NCBI GenBank assembly: GCA_016586335.1
Contig: BLYE01000027.1
Span: 332,934 to 396,933, forward strand
Source of the DNA: Nitzschia putrida
Taxonomy: Eukaryota; Bacillariophyta; Bacillariophyceae; Bacillariales; Bacillariaceae
Direction: 5' to 3'
DNA length: 64,000 nt
Shown: positions 44,146-55,284 of the stretch, piece after piece
How positions within the stretch are numbered: the first letter of the stretch is position 1
Layout of the letters: every line of letters begins with the position of its first letter
Program-made: the position numbers and the translations under genes
Notes under the pieces: generated by a model
What the model was told of the DNA's origin: nothing
Databases searched by the model: none
Seen by the model: only the letters and a program-made list of their open reading frames with translations

Positions 44146-45361
44146 CGTGTAGAACATCAGAAGTCCTGCATCCGGATCTTTCATAGCAGATACATAGATC
44201 GCCCACCCCAACGTGCTTGAGTTTGTATAAGTTGCTAGATTCCAACTGTTGTACCATAGTCAATAGTTGGTTCGACTTGATACATCCAATGGAAGAAATC
44301 GTAACAAAGTTTCGAGGGATTGAGATCCGAACGGATCGGGTGGACTTTTTTCATCTCCAAACGGGAGAAGATGGCGCTCATTGTTGTAACGTCTAGTCGA
44401 TGGAGCTTTTCTTTCTAGAGACTGAGTGACGCAAGAAATAGGTCACAATTGACCCCACCTGTCAAGCATGGATTTCAGGAACCCCTTGGATGATAGCAAG
44501 AGACGGTACGGTAGTCAATACGATAGAATTGCCCATCAGCTCGACAGAGAACAGCACCACTAGTTACACCAATCCAGGCTCTCGGAACCCAATGTTTATG
44601 AGGATTTCACGTAAACCCCGGACTTGTGATAAAGAAATGCATCAGATATCAATTTGACAGGCTGATGACTGACTCATGGCAACGCACTGCAGAGGAGGTA
44701 CTTGTAGTCTCGAGAAACAAACGCTAGTACAATCCCCCTGCTAAATGTCTTGTGAAAGGATGCAGCAATGAGCAATGAGCAATGAGCAATGTGAGTGACT
44801 GCGGCAACGTGCAGCGGTCGCACCCTCAAGGGCACTAACTTAGTCCAATCAAGTCATTAGTAGAATGATTACCATGCTAATGAAACATGAATGATTTCCA
44901 TTACGAATAATATACGGATAAGATAATGAGGGTTGAAGTATTGTGCTAGAAGTGATGTTGATGGCAAACGAAAAGCAAAAACCTACGCTGGCTATGAGTA
45001 CCAAAAAATGGATCTTTCCTCTTAGAGTTATCCCCTGTGTGACGAATCGTACCAAACTTGACAGCAAATTCTTCATCACGCAAGTTCAGGATCCAGTACA
45101 ACAAGAATCCCACACAGAAAACTTCAGTACAACATCAGAACAGCCTTCAAGAACCCGAAAAAACCTCCCAAGCTACAGTAGCACTATTACTACCAACAAC
45201 AGAAGCTTCAACTAGAAGGCCACAACAGCAAGGACCCAGTTCGGACAATCAAGAATGGGTTGCTTTCAATCGTTTACCAATCGTGCTCCAATTCGTTTGC
45301 AAAAGGAAAGGAACATCAATCAAAACACAAATCTTCTTCCCATCTTGTCAACAATACTAGA
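44146..45361. other. Spacer between K5 and K6
   Basis: 1.2 kb. The first 300 bp match the sequence downstream of K6 (46.93-47.13 kb), ending in GACTGAGTGACGCAAGAA, and the last 500 bp match the upstream region of K5. It contains an (AGCAATG) repeat near 44763-44791. No gene seen. Confidence 0.5.
44763..44791 (+). repeat. Short AGCAATG tandem repeat
   Basis: About four head-to-tail copies of AGCAATG in the K5-K6 spacer. Confidence 0.8.
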
Positions 45362-46773
45362 ATGGAAGTAAACTCTACTCTCAGCTCAGCCTCTGTCCTT
45401 GACCGAGACACCCCCAATGATGCTCCAACCCTATCTGCCCAGGACCCCTTGAAGGGAGCCTACTCCCAGTCAGCTGCTGCATCACTTGAGCAGGATCTGG
45501 ATGAAGAAACACAAGACCTTCCCAAGTTTCATCTCAATGAAATCGTACAAGGTCCCTGGCTCGGAAGAGGGGGCTTTTGTGATGTGTTTGAGATCTCAGC
45601 AATGAGGCTCTCCAAGGAAACAGAGGTGGATGCAACCTCCGATACAGTCTCAGAAACTATCCAATCCATTCGTAACGAAACCAAGGTATCACAAGAATGG
45701 AGAAAGTTCCTTTCTCTCCATTGCTTGAGAGAATATGGTTCCGAGGATGCTCGCTTTGCCATCAAGCGGATAAGACCTGACATTCGCAAGGATCCAGTAG
45801 AGCTAGGTAAAGCCATTGCAGATCTCAATATCGAGATATCCATCCTGAACCGCTTAGAGCACCCTCACATTATCAAAGTGAGGGGACTCGGTGCTGGCCC
45901 ACGGTTTCATGCTGATGCGTTTGTTATTGTCGATCGATTGTATGACTCGCTTGGTGGACGCATGAAACGTTGGAGAGAAGAAAAGGACTCCTACAAAGGG
46001 TTGATTGGCAAGTGGCAAGATCCTCTGCAAACAAAGAGAGGAAGGCTCTGGCGCAAACGTCTGCTAGTGGCGTTGGACTTGAGCTCTGCATTGTCCTTCC
46101 TTCATAGCAAACGCATCATCCATAGAGACATTAAGCCCCAAAACATTGGGTTCGATGTGGTAAGGAGACTCGACTCATGTTTTGAGGACGTTGTATGCAG
46201 ATCATGACATATCATGTACTCATCCTTCTGTTGACTTGAATCTTGTTCATGCTATAGAGAGATGATGTCAAATTGTTTGATTTTGGCTTGGCTCGAAAGC
46301 TACCCAGTGCCAAGGAGTCCATCAATGGTGACTTGTTCAACCTGAGTGTGTGTGGCTCCCTTCGATACATGGCACCAGAGGTGTTTTGCAGGAAACCTTA
46401 TGGCGAGACATGTGACGTCTACTCCTTTGCCATCCTATGTTGGGAGGTCTTGTCCCTGAAGGAAGCCTTTCGCAAGTACGATAGCGATGACCTCATGCTC
46501 CAACATGTGCATTCCACCCCTTATCGACGACCACGGGTGAAACGAAGTTGGCCATCGCCACTGAAGGACATCCTTCAGCAAGCTTGGCATCCTGTCGCGT
46601 TACATCGTCCACACATGCGTGAAGTGGAAGATGTTCTCGGACAACTGCTGCACGGAAATGGTGACGACAAAAAGGCCACAGCAGTGCAAAAACGCCTTCG
46701 GCGGAGATCCTCTCATGTCCTCCATTGCGATACCAGCGTCACTTCCATAGATGAAGTGCATGGTTGTTGGTAG
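45362..46773 (+). CDS. Protein kinase K6 (type A)
   Basis: 437 aa from the ATG at 45362; the frame opens with TTG at 45260. Exons 45362-46159 and 46258-46773, 98-bp intron at the type A site. Glycine loop GRGGFCDV (the first Ser of K5 is Arg), FAIK lysine about residue 135, HRD about 254-256, then LFDFGLARKLPSAKES and GSLRYMAPEVF. The segment from ETQDLPKFHLNEIVQG to NRLEHPHIIKVRG is almost identical to K5 at DNA level, while the first 50 residues differ. The tail RRRSSHVLHCDTSVTSIDEVHGCW is identical to K5. Tandem duplicate of K5 with flanks. Confidence 0.9.
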
Positions 46774-47801
46774 CGTGTCCAACAACATGAATCCTGAATC
46801 CTGACCCTTCCTCTAGAGAGGCCTCTGTTACATAGATTACTTGATAGATGATTCATAAATGCTTCGCACGAAGAAACAACACGATGCTACGGTACTTGCG
46901 TTCATAGAAAGTCGGCAGATACCATCAGTTGTACCATAGTCCATAGTAGTTGGATCGACTCTTCGATCCATCCAGCGAAAGGAAGGAAGAATCGTAACAG
47001 AGCTACGAAGGATTTGGATTTGAATGGATTGGGAGGATATTTTCCATCCCGAAACGTGTGTGCAAATGGCACTCAGTGCTGTAACATCTAAGCGGTGCAG
47101 TTGTGTTCTTTGGAGGATTCTATCTGGAGACTGAGTGACGCAAGAATGAAGAGGGCCTGACGGCAGTGGTCTTGTGTAGTTTTGTTTCCCGTGAAAACAG
47201 ACCAAAGTTGTGTTTTGCCTTTGTCGCCGGAACCAATATGTCGTTTTCGCGTCGCTGCAGACACTCCCAATCGAGCTCAGCCATCTTCTTCACAACAAAT
47301 CCCAGTAACTTCACAATGGATCGCCTCCGCCACCACCGTAATCCTACATCGGCACAGACCCGTGGTCTGCCCCTTCCGAAGTACGATATGAATCACGATC
47401 CCTCAGACTTGACTGTTAAGCAGAATGGTTGTATTTTCCAGCTTCAATATTGGTACTGTGTCCAAGAAGACATGTTCACTATCATTAAGTAAATGTCCCA
47501 CAAAATATAAGGCACACACTCCCACTTAATGGTTAATGTTCGGAGAGCCGTCAAGCGAATACAAGCACATATGGAAAATTGCAACCAACAACAACAATGC
47601 TTCCCACCCACACGGCAAAGTACCAACATTTAAGACTGGTCCTTGTTTGAGAAGCCGACAATCATCTCGAAAACACTCCATCGAATACTTCTGAGGCATT
47701 TTGCCACATTGAAACTGGATGGTGGCGTTTGCGGCGTCTGGTTTCATATTTTTCACGCTATCTCATTCCAGTAAGACAACAACCACAACCAACCAACCAC
47801 C
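46774..47801. other. Spacer between K6 and K7
   Basis: 1.03 kb. The first part repeats the downstream flank of K5. An 84-codon plus-strand frame from an ATG at 47238 has no recognised domain and is left uncalled. Confidence 0.4.
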
Positions 47802-49087
47802 ATGACGACAACATCTCTAGTCTCCCCACCTCTACAGCTTGTGAAACAAACGGACGTAATGTTCAGTACAACAAGTCGAAAAAGACGGACATCTGCTGAA
47901 TTCAAGCATCTGCTGGAAAGCGCTAGGAATATGGCTGCTCAATACCATGCAGACTTCAACCTTCCGATCAATCAACAGCTTCCCAAACTGGACCTTTCCG
48001 AAATTACAATGGGAAAGGTATTAGGGAAAGGATCCTTTGGTGTAGTATATGCTGTGAATGGCCTTGAGACTGCCACAGAGCCAAGCAGTACTTCACTGGA
48101 TAGCAACGACTCTGCTTCCACTAACAACAACGATGGTAGAGATGATCGAGAAGGACACTTTGCCTTGAAACTCCTAGATGCTACCGACCAGGCATCGGAT
48201 GAAGCATGTATTCATGCCATATTAGACAATGCAAATGAGGCCATCATCTTGCGAGCCTTGAGTCATCCCAACATTATCAAGATTCGAGCGATTCCCGAGT
48301 GTGGTATGTTCTCTGAAAGGTCATTCCTACTATTGGACCGTTTGGAAGTTTCCCTCAAACAACGAATGAAAGTATGGAGAAAAGATCTCCGACGCTCTCA
48401 ATGTTTTGTTGGGAAACTCTTGTTGGGTGGCCGCAGAGCTTCTCTCCGCTCTGAAGCTGCTTGGGAAGAGCGACTGCTACATGTCGCAGAGCTCGCACAT
48501 GCTCTGGAGTACATGCATTCCTTGCGTGTGATTCATCGTGACCTTAAGGCTGACAATCTTGGCTTTAGTCGAGACAACAAGATTCAGCTATTCGATTTTG
48601 GATTGGCTCGAGTACTACCCTTGGAACAATCCGAGAGTAGTAGTCTGTATAGAATGACTGGCTATTGTGGTTCTCCCATGTACAGTAAGTGGACTTGTTG
48701 TGATTCACCTTTTATACTTGATTGTCCTTCATGGCTCTTTCTCATCCTTGCTTCCTTCTCTCTTCTTTTGTATTAACAGTGTCTCCAGAAGTTGCACTAA
48801 GGAAAAAGTACAACGAAAAGTGTGATGTATACTCGTTTGCTGTACTAGCTTGGGAGATTCTCTCTTTGGAGACTCCCTTTGAGGGAACCTCTTTGGAGTT
48901 TCTCAAGGCTTGCGTATGGCGAGGTGAGAAGGAACGTCCCAAGCTACACAACACTTGGAGCCCAGAGATCAGGGACCTTATTGGTTCGGCTTGGAGTCAT
49001 AGTATTGCAGATAGACCCGATATGGCAGAGCTTGCCACTGGGCTACGGGAACAGTGTATCACGCGTGACGAGCAGGATGAAGACTAA
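47802..49087 (+). CDS. Protein kinase K7 (type B)
   Basis: 396 aa. Exons 47802-48684 and 48780-49087, 95-bp intron at the APE codon. Glycine loop GKGSFGVV at 75-82, Lys123 in FALK, HRDLKADN from 245, DFG 265-267, GSPMYM/SPEV. The beta2-beta3 insert is the longest of type B (ETATEPSSTSLDSNDSASTN and onward to DDREG). The N-terminus carries the RKRRTSAEF helix; the usual RTPEE is changed to RTSAE. The tail is short and acidic (RDEQDED), unlike the basic tails of K2 to K4. It closes the first run of the array. Confidence 0.9.
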
Positions 49088-49588
49088 TCATCTTTGCTCG
49101 ACATGATTTTGATCCACAAACAGGGAAAGATTAGAGATAGAAATCCAGGTTTCTGGTGTATAGTATCAATATTATTGTATGAACAGTACCGTACTGTACT
49201 CGTAGTTCTTCCTCTCTATCATCGAGGGTTTGCATTGTGGCCTGTCGGGTCCAAGGCTGGTTGAATGAACCTCGCTCTTTTTCCCATGCCAAAAGTCTCT
49301 AGATTCGTAGTGATACGGGATACGGGATTTGAAATGGGAGTATACAACGAAAACTAGAACTTGGATGTTGTACATTCTCCAAGTCCGAATAGAGGAGTAC
49401 GACAGAGGTACAACTGAAGTCCGTTGTCCTGTTGGGTCATGGCGGCTGTTGAATCCTCGCCTACTACGTGGAGATCTGTTGCTGTTCTGGGCTCCACACA
49501 GGACCTGGAAATACTGGACTACGCCGACGTACACTCCTCCCAAATCCAAATGGGCCCAAAAGCCAAACATGCAGAAGGTGTATCCACT
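49088..49588. other. Spacer with faint relic of the F-box-like family
   Basis: 501 bp between convergent K7 and the F-box-like gene. On the minus strand AGACTTTTGGCATGG (about 49290-49304) and GACTTGGAGAATGT match parts of the F-box-like pseudogene, hinting at another decayed copy. Not callable as a gene. Confidence 0.3.
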
Positions 49589-51028
49589 CTACTCGTACAG
49601 ACCCCACCTTACGGAAGCAAACTTCCACAACTGACTAGGATCACGGGGTAATGACAGGGGAGTGCCGTCATCCTTTGTTGTACGGATAGATTCATCCTTC
49701 ATTTTTAGATGAATGGTTTGAGAGGACTCTCTATACGAAAACTCTTCATCCGAAATATAAACAGAGAATTCATCAAGGACCCTTTCGAGTAGGCCTCCTG
49801 TGAAATGCGGATTATTACGATGATCCAATATCGTGAGCATGTAAGCGGCCATGCATTCCCATCGCTTTCCAAGGCCAAGATCCTGAATGGGCCAAACTGC
49901 CCAGGAAGTTCCTGTTAATCCATCATATTTCCCCTCATCAGCATCGTCGATATGAATTGGAATAGCCAAAGAAAATGACACCCCAGTGGCTCGGAAGAAC
50001 ATAATTCCATGTTCAATCCAGAATTGGAATTCCACGATTTCGTCCTCATGGTGAGTACGACGGATGTCCTTCCAAGGCGCATACAGAAACCAAAGTCCCA
50101 TTTCACAAACATCCGGTACCGCTGCAAAGAATAGAGACTGTAAATGAATTCGACTCATGGCTGCCCAAGTCATGGGATCTTGTGGGCGCGTATGTAACAG
50201 TTGCAGTTTCTCATAGGATCCCCATTCCACCGATTCATTGAACCCATTTTTTTGTTCTTGGGATGACGTAACCAATGTCATCCAATTGGGAACTGGATTT
50301 GTTGGATGATCAGGGACACAGGACATCAGTCCCCGCAAACATGAATCTGGTTCGTCTTTCCATGGATTCTTTCCACTGACCATGAGTCCCACGACGTCGT
50401 CCCCACATACCACGGGATCCCCTGAAGATACTACCCTGGAATCACCAATGACCTCCCAAGTTTGATTGGGGGCTCCCATTCTCCAAGTAATATGGAAACA
50501 ATGATCTACTTTGGATTGCCGAGAAATGGTAGGTGCTAGTCGTTCTGGAGACAAAACACCATCGTATGCTTGGAGCATATGTCTTCCTAAATAGGCAGGC
50601 CCATAGGGGGATGCATAGTCAAAGATCCAAAAGATATACTCTTGCCCATACTGTAGAGTATCGTTGGCATACAAGAAATCTCCATGGAAGTAGATGGTCT
50701 TGTTGTCATTTTGCAGGTACACCTCTTTCCAAGGTGTAACGAAAAAGCGTTGTCGGATCCCTCTCGTACAATTTTCATTCACAATCTGTAGAGTCAATGG
50801 CATTGGAAGGGCAGTTCGTAATTGCTTGTTGCAGGATGAGAGTGTCAACCGGTCCTTGGGAGACAAAAATCCATTGGCAATCAGTTTCAAAACATCTGAA
50901 GGAAGTGATTCCAGCATGCTTTTGGCTGTTGGATTTCTCCTTTGCCGTTTTGTGGTTGTGCTACTAAATGGATCGCCTCGTCGGTCGGACGATGAAGCAG
51001 AGTTCTTGCTTTGCATGACACTCCTCAT
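49589..51028 (-). CDS. F-box-like protein with long uncharacterised C-terminal domain
   Basis: 479 aa, no intron, ATG at 51028. A basic, Ser-rich N-terminus with a KRQRR cluster is followed by an F-box-like helix set at about 40-75 (LPSDVLKLIANGFLSPKDR, LSSCNKQLRTALP), which in bona fide F-box proteins binds Skp1 in an SCF ubiquitin ligase. The remaining 400 residues are rich in Trp and aromatics (RFFVTPWKEVYL, QYGQEYIFWIFDYASPYG, FLYAPWKDIRRTHHEDE, DDGTPLSL near the end), consistent with a beta-rich substrate-binding domain of unknown type. It is the intact parent form of the pseudogene at 53331-54778. SCF membership is inferred from the F-box only. Confidence 0.7.
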   Translation of the reverse strand: MRSVMQSKNSASSSDRRGDPFSSTTTKRQRRNPTAKSMLESLPSDVLKLIANGFLSPKDRLTLSSCNKQLRTALPMPLTLQIVNENCTRGIRQRFFVTPWKEVYLQNDNKTIYFHGDFLYANDTLQYGQEYIFWIFDYASPYGPAYLGRHMLQAYDGVLSPERLAPTISRQSKVDHCFHITWRMGAPNQTWEVIGDSRVVSSGDPVVCGDDVVGLMVSGKNPWKDEPDSCLRGLMSCVPDHPTNPVPNWMTLVTSSQEQKNGFNESVEWGSYEKLQLLHTRPQDPMTWAAMSRIHLQSLFFAAVPDVCEMGLWFLYAPWKDIRRTHHEDEIVEFQFWIEHGIMFFRATGVSFSLAIPIHIDDADEGKYDGLTGTSWAVWPIQDLGLGKRWECMAAYMLTILDHRNNPHFTGGLLERVLDEFSVYISDEEFSYRESSQTIHLKMKDESIRTTKDDGTPLSLPRDPSQLWKFASVRWGLYE

Positions 51029-51295
51029 TGAGACTTGGGTTGAGGCGATATTAGAAACACTACTACTGAGAACCTTTGTAGAACTCTATCTCCAATGCAT
51101 CCTTGCTTTATTGTACCGTAGCAATCGATTGCAAGTGTTGTGGTGGTAGTGTGTGGTGTTTGTTGGGTCTCATGCTGCCATTCGTGCAAGACAAGTCATT
51201 GACTCCAGCGATTCAACAGAGGATATGGACGGACACATCACAGACGGAGCGTACTTGACAAGCTAGACCAAAGAAATTCTTAATCTTAACGCTTG
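51029..51295. other. Upstream region of the F-box-like gene
   Basis: No gene seen. Confidence 0.3.
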
Positions 51296-51526
51296 CTAAT
51301 TATTAGTAGTAGCAACAAACATCCACATTATAGGAATTTGTCGACGGCTGAGTGAAAGGAGAGTATCATTGTCTTGTACTATTGGCTCCATCGCTAGTTG
51401 GTTTATATCTTCCTTCGCTTCCACATTTTGTTTGTGGAAGTATCGCACCACCATCCGATTCATGATGTCTATCCATTCGGAAGTGTGCTTGCAGATCTGT
51501 AGCCAAAGACATAACTGATCATACAA
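51296..51526 (-). pseudogene. C-terminal relic of an F-box-like gene
   Basis: On the minus strand a decayed fragment resembles the last 70-80 codons of the F-box-like family. One frame ends LLSLSRRQIPIMWMFVATTNN, matching TPLSLSRQQVPLMWKFVLTT in the pseudogene at 53331. The part upstream matches only in another frame (for example MSLATDLQAHFRMDR against MALAADQLATPLDR), so at least one frameshift is present. The N-terminal 80 per cent is missing. It lies about 100 bp downstream of the MscS gene on the same strand. Confidence 0.6.
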
Positions 51527-51626
51527 ACAATATCAGATACTTGCCCCTTTCAAGAATATACAATGCAAGAAGCTGTGGCTGTGGCAGCGATAGAACCGAT
51601 ACTACACTAGTTGCCTTGGACTTGAA

Positions 51627-53000
51627 TTAAAAGATAGAACCTCGTCCTCCTCGATGACTGGGTTGCCGTCGGGCACGGGAAATCCGTTGATGCGAAATTT
51701 GGGAATTGGGCACTCGCACAATGGAATTGTCTTCCTGCTTGTAAATATATGTGTGCTACCAGATAAGAGGAGGAAATGAAGTGATTGTAGAAAGTGTGAG
51801 CGTTGTACCGCGAATCAGAGATTGTCCTATACTCAAACAAACAAATGAACATGTTTCACGTACCAACCATCCAATTCTAGCTACGGTACCCTTGGTCCCA
51901 TCTTGCAAGGAAACTGTTTCTCCTTCATGAAAGAAGTTGCTGGTTCGAATCATGAGACCACCAACGAACTCTGCCGCTAAATCCTTGGAGGCCAAGGACA
52001 AGGCCAGTGTCCCAAAACTACCCAATCCAAAAATGGATTTGAGTGCAAACCCAATCTCAATGCCCAACAAATCAACAATGGTCAAAAAGGCACAGGCATA
52101 AATGAAAATGTCCCCCAATCGATTCAAGGTTCGTGGCATGACGGATTCGGGTGTATGAACAGGAAACGTGGGAGAGTCTTCCGTGTTGATCTGCAGTTGT
52201 TGCTGTTGTTGCCTTTGTTGTTGCTGTTGATACAAATAGTAGTACTTGAGTCTGGAAGCATTGTAGGCGGCCCAACAGGATGTAAGAATGGCACCCGCCA
52301 CACGTTGAGCCTGATACTGGACGACAAAGGTGAAACCCATATGTTTCAAGAACACCAACAAGACATCGGATGTGTACAAGGTGGCTTGCAGCAATCCTAC
52401 TTGCTGGATGGCACGAGCCAACTTGAGTGTTTTGCTGGACGCAAAGATGGCTTGGAATTGAGCATCCACATTCTCGTCGCTTTTCTCGTCATCAAGGTTA
52501 TCACCATGTTTGTCGTCATTACGTTGTCGACTAGAGTACCAGCGCCAGTACCACCATCGGGCCATAGGAACGGCTTGTACCAACGCTGTAATCAAGACAA
52601 CTTCCGGCCAATACGTGGCTTGCAATACCTTTTTCAAAGCGTCGACGTATTTGAGGGGCGACACAAACAATTTACTTGCGAGAATCAACAATTTGCCTCG
52701 AAAGGCATTGTTACTGGCAATAGCCATTTGTACCTTGTTGGCATTCTTATTCGGCGCAGCCGCACCACCGTAGAAGAACAACTCAGATGGTAGTGTCGGA
52801 CGATGTCGTCTGTGTAAAGAAGGAACTTGTTGCTCACCTCTTTCACGAAAGAATTCGATGGAGGACCGGAGTGTCAGTCCATGCATTGGAGGAACAAAGG
52901 CAGCAGCCACATTGGCGCCTGTTCCAAGCAACCACACAAGAAAACAATACGTAGAAATGGGTGTTAGCAAGGATTGTTTCTTCATCCTTTTTTGGGCCAT
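51627..53000 (-). CDS. Plastid-type MscS mechanosensitive channel
   Basis: MscS-family channel, 421 aa. Exon 1 is 53000-51864 and exon 2 is 51755-51627, with a 108-bp GT-AG intron in phase 0 joining ARIGWL to HTYIYKQ. The N-terminus has a signal peptide (about 10-32) ending in VAAAFVPP, a diatom plastid import signal of the ASAF type, so the plastid membrane is the likely site. Four hydrophobic segments precede the pore helix GLGSFGTLALSLASKDLAAEFVGG, followed by the beta-domain VSLQDGTKGTVARIGWL and DNSIVRVPNSQISHQRIS. The protein stops soon after this, earlier than usual, ending in a basic stretch (RARRQPSHRGGRGSIF). A Gln-rich loop (QQQQQRQQQQQ) lies before the last helices. It probably relieves osmotic stress in the plastid, as plant MSL2/3 do. 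Confidence 0.8.
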
Positions 53001-53330
53001 AAGGAATATTTGATTGGAACAAAGACCGAACAACACTGCTTGGATATTACTCGTATTTTACAGGTAGGGGAGATGAAATACTGAATTGAATTGCACGTTT
53101 TCTACCCGCCAGTTCACCAGTAGTTTGTTGGATCTTGTCGTCGTTGTCGTCGTGTCGTCGTCATCCCAAGAAAAAAGAACGACGGCGAACAAACCGCTGG
53201 ACAGGTTTGACACGTGACTGGACGGACGTGAATGAGACCTCGTCATCTTCTGTCTACCAAGATTTCCTATTGGCTGGGGTGCTTCCTCCATGTCTATAAA
53301 GTGAGAACAATCTTAAAAAGCTGGCTAGCA
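53001..53330. other. Promoter region of the MscS gene
   Basis: 330 bp; no gene seen. Confidence 0.3.
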
Positions 53331-54778
53331 TTACATACTAGTAGTAAGAACAAACTTCCACATCAGAGGGACTTGTTGACGGCTGAGCGAAAGGGGAGTA
53401 CCATCGTCAAATTCCCTACGCACCACTGGCTTGTTGTTCTCAATTTCTTTCGATTCCAAATGGACCGCACCAGTGGATTCACGATATACGCTTATCGAAT
53501 AAGGGTCTCGTCCTTCTTCATTCCATGCCAAAAGTCTATCCAGTGGGGTCGCAAGCTGATCTGCAGCCAGCGCCATATAAATTCGAATGCAGTCCCATCT
53601 GGATGAACCCAGAGTCTGAATGGGAAGTGTCCACCAGGATGTTCCCCTTGATTCATTCTAGGAACCTCCATTCTCGAGGAGGATCGGAACAGCCAATGCA
53701 CAGTTCATGTTGGTGGCCAAGAAGAACATAATCCCGCAATCAATCCAATATTCGAACTCAACGACGGCATGTACTCCGACAGAGTGGGTTTGGCCCAAAT
53801 CCTTCCATGGGGCATAAAGAAAGCCATCTCCAGTGGAACTAACATCAGGTGTAGTGGCAACAACCAGCGATTGAGACTTTAGTTCACGCGACACTCCCTG
53901 TTCCATGGGACGTATAGCCGATTGTGAATGGATCCGTACTTTCTGGTATATCCCCCACTCCACGGAAGTGCTACATGCATCGATTGGCTCGTCATTCAAG
54001 GATATCAACGTCATCCAATCAGGGTAGGACGGATAGTCTGTGTCATTGTCGAAACAAGAAAGTATACCCCACTGAGAAGAGTCTGGTTCTTGCCGTAGTT
54101 TGGTGTTCTTTCCAGTGACCAGCAACCCTACGGTTTCTCTCCAATTCATAGTATCCCACTTGTTGCTTTCCAGCATAGTAGTACCATCGAACATTCTCCA
54201 AGTCTGCATAGGGACACCCCGTCGCAGCGCAATATAGAAACTTTCGTTTGGCAAATCTGGATAGTTCGTACTCTCAAGGAGTTCGGGAGAGAGGACGCCA
54301 ATGTAATAATGACGTGAATGCCTTCCCAAATAGACAGGTTCATAAGATTCATAATCAAAGCTCCAAAAGATATACTCTCGTCCATACTGTAACGTTCCGT
54401 TGGAGTACAAAAAATCACAATGGTAGAATTTCTCCCTCTTTTTCTTTCTATTGTTGTTGTCGTCGTTATCGTCGTTGTCGTCGTTGTCGTCGTTGTCAAC
54501 AAGATATTCGTCCTTCCAAGGTGTCACAAAGAAGCGTTGTTGAATTGCCTTGGTGTACGATTTGTTCCCAATCTGGATGGTCATTGGTGGAGGTAAAGCA
54601 ATCCGTAAATTCTTACTGCAGGAGGAAATAGCTGTTCGATCCTTGGGAGACAAGAACTCGTTGCGATCACTTTGAGCACAACATGAGGAAGCATTAATTC
54701 CAATTGAGACGATGGAATAGGATACCGGTACTTCTTTCTCCGTTTCGTAGTATGTCTACTATGGATGGGGGAGGTCAT
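53331..54778 (-). pseudogene. F-box-like pseudogene (one frameshift, one in-frame stop)
   Basis: Paralogue of the gene at 49589-51028, aligned over nearly its whole length. The N-terminal part begins at an ATG at 54778 (MTSPIHSRHTTKRRKKYRYP) and reaches LPHVVLKVIA. Near 54660 a one-base change in length shifts the frame, and the F-box continues as FLSPKDRTAISSCSKNLRIALP in another frame. That frame runs to an in-frame TAG at 53658-53660, after AVPILLENGGS; homology then resumes in the same frame (GTSWWTLPIQTLGSSRWDC) and ends at 53331 with TPLSLSRQQVPLMWKFVLTT. An Asp/Asn repeat expansion (DNDDNDDNDDN) sits in the first third. Two lesions argue for a recent pseudogene; a sequencing error could explain one of them. 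Confidence 0.8.
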
Positions 54779-55223
54779 CTTTTCTGGTGCTGTCAATGCG
54801 TTGAACGAAATGCCAAGTTGACAACCTAGTCGTTTTGTTGGCCACACTCTGTGGAAGTTATAGGAAGCCTCTACATGGTAAGGATGTTGACTTGACAGCA
54901 GCGAACGGGTCTCAACTACAAAGAGGTTGTGGGTTGTGCTGTTGTTCTCGAGAGTCGAGAGTCGAGAGGGTCACTCCAAGAAGGGTACTAGTAGCAATTA
55001 GCAATTGAACGTACACATCACAGACGGCTAGCATCTGGGCAAAATTCCCACCACCGTTGTTTGGAAGTTAAGGGCATTATATATTACTTATGTCTGGGAC
55101 AATTTGGCGACACATCCAGACGAACCACCAGAATCAGACTTCTGGAATCACCGCAACGGTTGCCAATCGTAGAGTTGACGTGTTGATGGCGTTGCAGCAA
55201 CAACAACACAGCCTCTCTTCTTG

Positions 55224-55254
<31 letters not shown>

Positions 55255-55284
55255 CGACGACAACGACAATAACGTGATCAGACC
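54779..55284. other. Spacer upstream of K8
   Basis: 506 bp between divergent genes. It ends in a (CAA)n-rich 5' UTR of K8 at about 55223-55255. No gene seen. Confidence 0.4.
55223..55255 (+). repeat. (CAA)n tract in the K8 leader
   Basis: About ten CAA triplets, followed by CGACGACAACGACAA, immediately upstream of the K8 start. Confidence 0.85.

Noticed and set aside
51777..51846. Extra coding exon inside the MscS intron (open frame TISDSRYNAHTFYN...)
   Set aside because: It cannot be joined to the conserved VPNSQISHQRIS segment in frame with GT-AG sites, whereas a single intron 51756-51863 joins exactly in phase 0.
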